NCBI GenBank assembly: GCA_000438115.1
Contig: FR903631.1
Coordinates: 1 to 8,377 of the forward strand
DNA from: Prevotella sp. CAG:617
GTDB lineage: Bacteria; Bacteroidota; Bacteroidia; Bacteroidales; Bacteroidaceae
Length of the DNA: 8,377 nt
Reading direction: 5' to 3'
In this document: piece after piece, positions 5,825 through 8,377 of the stretch
Position numbering within the stretch: the first letter of the stretch is position 1
Layout of the letters: each line of letters opens with the position of its first letter
The notes under the pieces: generated by a model
Told to the model about the DNA's origin: nothing
Seen by the model: only the letters and a program-made list of their open reading frames with translations
Database searches by the model: none
Translations under genes and position numbers: made by a program

Positions 5825-7628
5825 GTACTTTCATTTGACAGTTCTTACAATCGAATTCCAGCGGAAAGCTCCGGCCGTCGGCCAGTTGCAGCATCAGCGG
5901 TTCGCGCCAGGGCGCCCGCCGGTGATGGTGGGTGGGGCAGTAGCCCAGGCTGTAACGCAGGCAGTGGCGGCAGAACATCAGTACGGGCTGTTCGGGCATT
6001 TGCTGCTCCAGGGCCGGCTCAATGCGGCTTACGCCGTGGCGGCGGTAAAAGGCGGCTGCCTCACGGTTGGCCACGTTGCCCAGATAGCTCAGCTGTGTCT
6101 GCGGATAAGCACCGGCGCGGTCGGCGCGCGGCTTGCGCTCCACCCGGGATGCGCGGTCGAGCAGTTTTTCTACCGCTTCGCGGCGCGCTTGTGCCAGGAG
6201 TGATGACGGAATGAAGCGGTTGCCCTCAAGCCGTAGGCTGATGTGGCGTGCGGCGTAGGGCGTGTCGCCCAGCTTGCCCAGCTGGCGGCGTATGCCCTCC
6301 TCCTGCGGCGTGCGGGCTGCCTCGTGGGGCTGACTGATGAGCGCTTCGGCCTGCCGGCCCAGTTCGTCGGACAGACTCAGGCGGTAGCCCTCGGGTGTTT
6401 CCGTCAGGGTGAGGTCGAGCGCCAGCTTGCGGGTGGCCGTAGGTCGCGCCAGGGCGTGTTCAAAAGCCTGGTCCTGGTTGCGGTGGAGCGCCGTGCCCTG
6501 ACGGATGGCCGGCATGGTGGCGGGATAGAGGCGGCTGCCCTCGGCGCGGTTCACCCTGAACCCCACCAAGTGCCCCTCGCGGTCGGTAAAGCAGAGACCG
6601 TCGCCGTTGCTGAACGCCGTTTCGCCGCTTACGGTCAGCCAGTGGGGCCCTACGGCGGCCACCTGGCCTACGTATTCGCCGCGTGATTTGGGCGAGTCGG
6701 GCGAGCTGACATCTTCCGTGCGGCCGTGCAGAAAGTATTCGGTAAAGCCGCGGTTAAAGCTCTTTTCGGGCAGGGGCGTGAAGCTGCAGCTGACCGTGCC
6801 GGATGAGGCGCGTGTAAACTCGTCGGCGCGCCGCTCCAGGATGCGGTCGATGTGATGGCGGTACCAGGCCGTAAGGTTCTTGACGTAGCTGACTTCCTTG
6901 AGGCGGCCTTCAATCTTGAACGAACTGATGCCGGCGTCCATCATTTCCTCCAGCCCGGCCGTGCGGTTCATGTCGCGCAGCGAGAGCAGATGCTTCTGGC
7001 GCACCAGCGTGCGGCCGTCGGCATCCACCAGGTCGAAGGCCATGCGGCAGAACTGGGCGCAGGCTCCGCGGTTGGCCGAGCGTCCGAAGCAGTATTCCGA
7101 GGCATAACACTGCCCGCTGAAGCTGACGCAGAGCGCGCCGTGGACAAATGCTTCGAGCGCCGCCTCGGGCACGGCCCTGTGGATGTCGGCTATCTGTTTC
7201 AGGGTCAGCTCGCGTGCCAGCACCACCTGCTCAAAGCCTGCGTCGCTCAGGAAGCGCACCTGCTCGGGCGTGCGGTTGTCCATCTGGGTGGAGGCATGCA
7301 GCGCCAGGTCGCGCGGCAGGTCCATCTGCGCCAGTGCCATGTCCTGCACAATCAGGGCGTCCACGCCCGCTTCATACAGTTGCAGGGCCTGACGCCGGGC
7401 GGCCTCCAGCTGGTCGTCGGTCAGGATGGTGTTGAACGTTACGTAGATGCGGCCGCCAAACACGTGGGCTTCGCGACACAGCCGCTCGATGTCGGTTATG
7501 GAATTGCCGGCGGCGGCACGTGCGCCAAAGGCCGGAGCACCTATATATACCGCATCGGCGCCATGAAGCAGGGCTTCATGGCCGCATTCGTAGTTGCGGG
7601 CAGGTGCCAGGAGTTCGATTTTCTGCAT
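5811..7628 (-). CDS. U32 family protein, RlhA-like (probable 23S rRNA C2501 hydroxylase or relative)
   Basis: A 605-residue protein starting MQKIELLAPARN, a usual start of U32 proteins. The U32 signature is clear at 159-176 (EAFVHGALCVSFSGQC) and continues to 195 (YCFGRSANRGACAQFCR); FKIEGRLK follows at 237-244. Cys167, Cys174, Cys190 and Cys194 are candidate iron-sulfur ligands. About 360 residues follow the core, including a C-terminal cysteine group (C553, C556, C564, C594, C597) that may bind zinc. The family was first named for collagenase activity, but E. coli RlhA hydroxylates 23S rRNA C2501, TrhP makes ho5U in tRNA, and UbiU/UbiV act in ubiquinone synthesis. Length and the long C-terminal extension favour RlhA over the shorter TrhP; this is inference. 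The frame stays open to 7772, but that upstream ATG lies beyond the promoter at 7738-7769, so the start at 7628 is preferred. It heads an operon with the zinc-ribbon membrane protein. Confidence 0.88.
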   Translation of the reverse strand: MQKIELLAPARNYECGHEALLHGADAVYIGAPAFGARAAAGNSITDIERLCREAHVFGGRIYVTFNTILTDDQLEAARRQALQLYEAGVDALIVQDMALAQMDLPRDLALHASTQMDNRTPEQVRFLSDAGFEQVVLARELTLKQIADIHRAVPEAALEAFVHGALCVSFSGQCYASEYCFGRSANRGACAQFCRMAFDLVDADGRTLVRQKHLLSLRDMNRTAGLEEMMDAGISSFKIEGRLKEVSYVKNLTAWYRHHIDRILERRADEFTRASSGTVSCSFTPLPEKSFNRGFTEYFLHGRTEDVSSPDSPKSRGEYVGQVAAVGPHWLTVSGETAFSNGDGLCFTDREGHLVGFRVNRAEGSRLYPATMPAIRQGTALHRNQDQAFEHALARPTATRKLALDLTLTETPEGYRLSLSDELGRQAEALISQPHEAARTPQEEGIRRQLGKLGDTPYAARHISLRLEGNRFIPSSLLAQARREAVEKLLDRASRVERKPRADRAGAYPQTQLSYLGNVANREAAAFYRRHGVSRIEPALEQQMPEQPVLMFCRHCLRYSLGYCPTHHHRRAPWREPLMLQLADGRSFPLEFDCKNCQMKVHAPR

Positions 7629-7737
7629 AGGTTTTTGTGATGTCCGGGCGGTGGGCAGCTCGTATGCGTCCGCTTGGCTCACAAAGAGGCGGTGCGGTTG
7701 GGCAAACGGCGGCTGTATGGCCCTTTCTTCTTGTTTA

Positions 7738-7769
7738 CAAAGATAAAGAACGCGCCACGATTTTCCAAA
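7738..7769 (-). promoter_or_regulatory. Promoter of the U32/zinc-ribbon operon
   Basis: On the minus strand TTTG (7769-7766) and TATCTTTG (7745-7738) match the Bacteroidota -33 and -7 elements exactly, separated by 20 bases. Transcription would begin near 7731, leaving a leader of about 100 bases before the ATG at 7628. It lies just past the upstream terminator hairpin at 7787-7803. Confidence 0.75.
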
Positions 7770-7780
7770 CATTTGCGAGG

Positions 7781-7803
7781 AAAAATCCCCCTGTATCCGG
7801 GGG
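7781..7803 (-). terminator. Rho-independent terminator after priA
   Basis: On the minus strand CCCCC, loop GGATACA and GGGGG form a compact 5-bp G-C stem followed directly by ATTTTT. It stands between priA and the U32 promoter and would insulate the operon from priA read-through. Confidence 0.65.
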
Positions 7804-7859
7804 CTGACGGGTGGTGCGGGAGGTATCCGGAAAAAGGTCGGACTTTAAAAAAACAGAAT

Positions 7860-7891
7860 GGGAGGAAAAATGAGCAGGGCGGGAGGAAAAA
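7860..7891. repeat. Direct repeat GGGAGGAAAAA, two copies
   Basis: The 11-base sequence GGGAGGAAAAA occurs at 7860-7870 and 7881-7891, start to start 21 bases. Its core GAGGAAAAA appears a third time at 7777-7785. Two copies coincide with U-runs after the terminator-like hairpins on the minus strand, so they may simply be terminator tails. Confidence 0.4.
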
Positions 7892-7904
7892 ATTTTTTCC
7901 CGCC
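7878..7904. terminator. Terminator-like hairpin next to the priA stop, possibly bidirectional
   Basis: GGCGGGA (7878-7884) and TCCCGCC (7898-7904) form a 7-bp stem with a 13-base loop, 20 bases past the priA stop codon. On the minus strand it is followed by CTGCTCATTTTTCC, and on the plus strand by GTCTTTT. The loop holds most of a perfect 16-base palindrome, GGAAAAAATTTTTTCC (7885-7900), which could fold instead. Confidence 0.55.
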
Positions 7905-7923
7905 GTCTTTTCGGAGAACCGTC

Positions 7924-8377
7924 CTACATGGGGTCGACGTCAAAGTAAACGTTGACCGACTTGTAGGCCTCTACGCTGAGCAGCGACTGGCGGGCGGCCA
8001 GCAGCGTGCGTCGCACGGCCTGCGGCGAGGCCGTGGCCTCCACCTTGAGCAGGAGGTGGCGGATGTAGAGCAGCTGGATGCGTCCCACGAGCGGGCGGTC
8101 GGGGCCCAGCAGGTCCTGCTGGAAGTGCGGGCGCAATACGGCGGCCAGCGCCTGTGCGGCGGCCTCCACCTTGCGCTCGTCGCGGTGTTTGAGATAGATG
8201 CCGATGAGGCGCGTAAAGGGCGGATAGCGGAAGAGCTGGCGCTCGTTGAGCTGCTCGTGGTAGAGCCCCTCGTAGTCGTTCAGTACGATTTGCCGGATGA
8301 CGGGCAGCTGGGGCTGGCGCGTTTGCAGCACCACCAGGCCGCGGCGCTGGCGGCGTCCGGCACGCCCGGCCACCTGC
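7924..8377 (-). CDS. priA: Primosomal protein N' (PriA helicase), C-terminal part
   Basis: About 150 C-terminal residues of PriA, the 3'-to-5' helicase that reloads the replisome at stalled forks. The fragment opens with QVAGRAGR, the helicase motif VI expected late in the helicase core. It continues through PriA C-terminal features: GLVVLQT, PVIRQIVLNDYEGLYHEQL, ERQLFRYPPFTRLIGIYLKH, then LLGPDRPLVGRIQLLYIRHLLLK. The rest of the gene, including the DNA-binding domain, the ATPase motifs and the zinc-binding cysteines, lies beyond the right edge; the reading frame is intact as far as it can be seen. It ends at a TAG stop 20 bases before a terminator-like hairpin, so it appears to be the last gene of its transcript. 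Confidence 0.95.
   Translation of the reverse strand, partial: QVAGRAGRRQRRGLVVLQTRQPQLPVIRQIVLNDYEGLYHEQLNERQLFRYPPFTRLIGIYLKHRDERKVEAAAQALAAVLRPHFQQDLLGPDRPLVGRIQLLYIRHLLLKVEATASPQAVRRTLLAARQSLLSVEAYKSVNVYFDVDPM

Noticed and set aside
6852..7640. 262-codon open frame on the plus strand
   Set aside because: It is antisense to the U32 gene, which has clear family motifs; this frame shows none.
7674..7955. 93-codon open frame on the plus strand between U32 and priA
   Set aside because: It crosses the promoter, two terminator hairpins and the end of priA, and the translation is low-complexity and basic.

Overview
The window looks like a GC-rich member of the Bacteroidota, most likely Bacteroidales. 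The reasons are two promoters close to the Bacteroides -33/-7 pattern (TTTG, about 20 bases, TAnnTTTG), weak or absent Shine-Dalgarno sites, a SusC-like TonB-dependent outer-membrane receptor, and a partner lipoprotein whose mature N-terminus (C-S-E-D) resembles the Bacteroidota surface-export signal. Genus cannot be fixed from sequence alone. No mobile element, CRISPR array, rRNA or phage gene was seen.

Every identifiable gene lies on the minus strand. Reading in the direction of transcription (right to left): (1) the C-terminal end of priA, cut by the right edge; (2) an intergenic stretch with two terminator-like hairpins and a well-matched promoter; (3) a two-gene operon, a U32-family protein resembling the rRNA hydroxylase RlhA, overlapping by 14 bases a lipoprotein-like membrane protein with an SH3-like region and a C-terminal zinc ribbon; (4) an initiator tRNA-fMet with its own promoter and a strong terminator; (5) a roughly 280-base non-coding stretch with nested inverted repeats; (6) a second operon, a TonB-dependent receptor followed 37 bases later by a predicted surface lipoprotein of beta-helix character; (7) a terminal stretch with GC-rich hairpins. 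A strong plus-strand terminator at the extreme left shows that a gene just outside the window points toward these genes.

Functionally, the receptor and lipoprotein probably form an outer-membrane uptake unit for an unidentified ligand, analogous to SusC/SusD but with a partner that does not look like SusD. The U32 protein probably modifies RNA, fitting the translation and replication neighbourhood (tRNA-fMet, priA). The membrane zinc-ribbon protein has no assigned role. Most of the window is ordinary core genome. The points most worth a second look are the receptor/beta-helix lipoprotein pair, the membrane zinc-ribbon protein, the nested RNA-like structure between tRNA-fMet and the receptor gene, and the non-canonical anticodon stem of the initiator tRNA.
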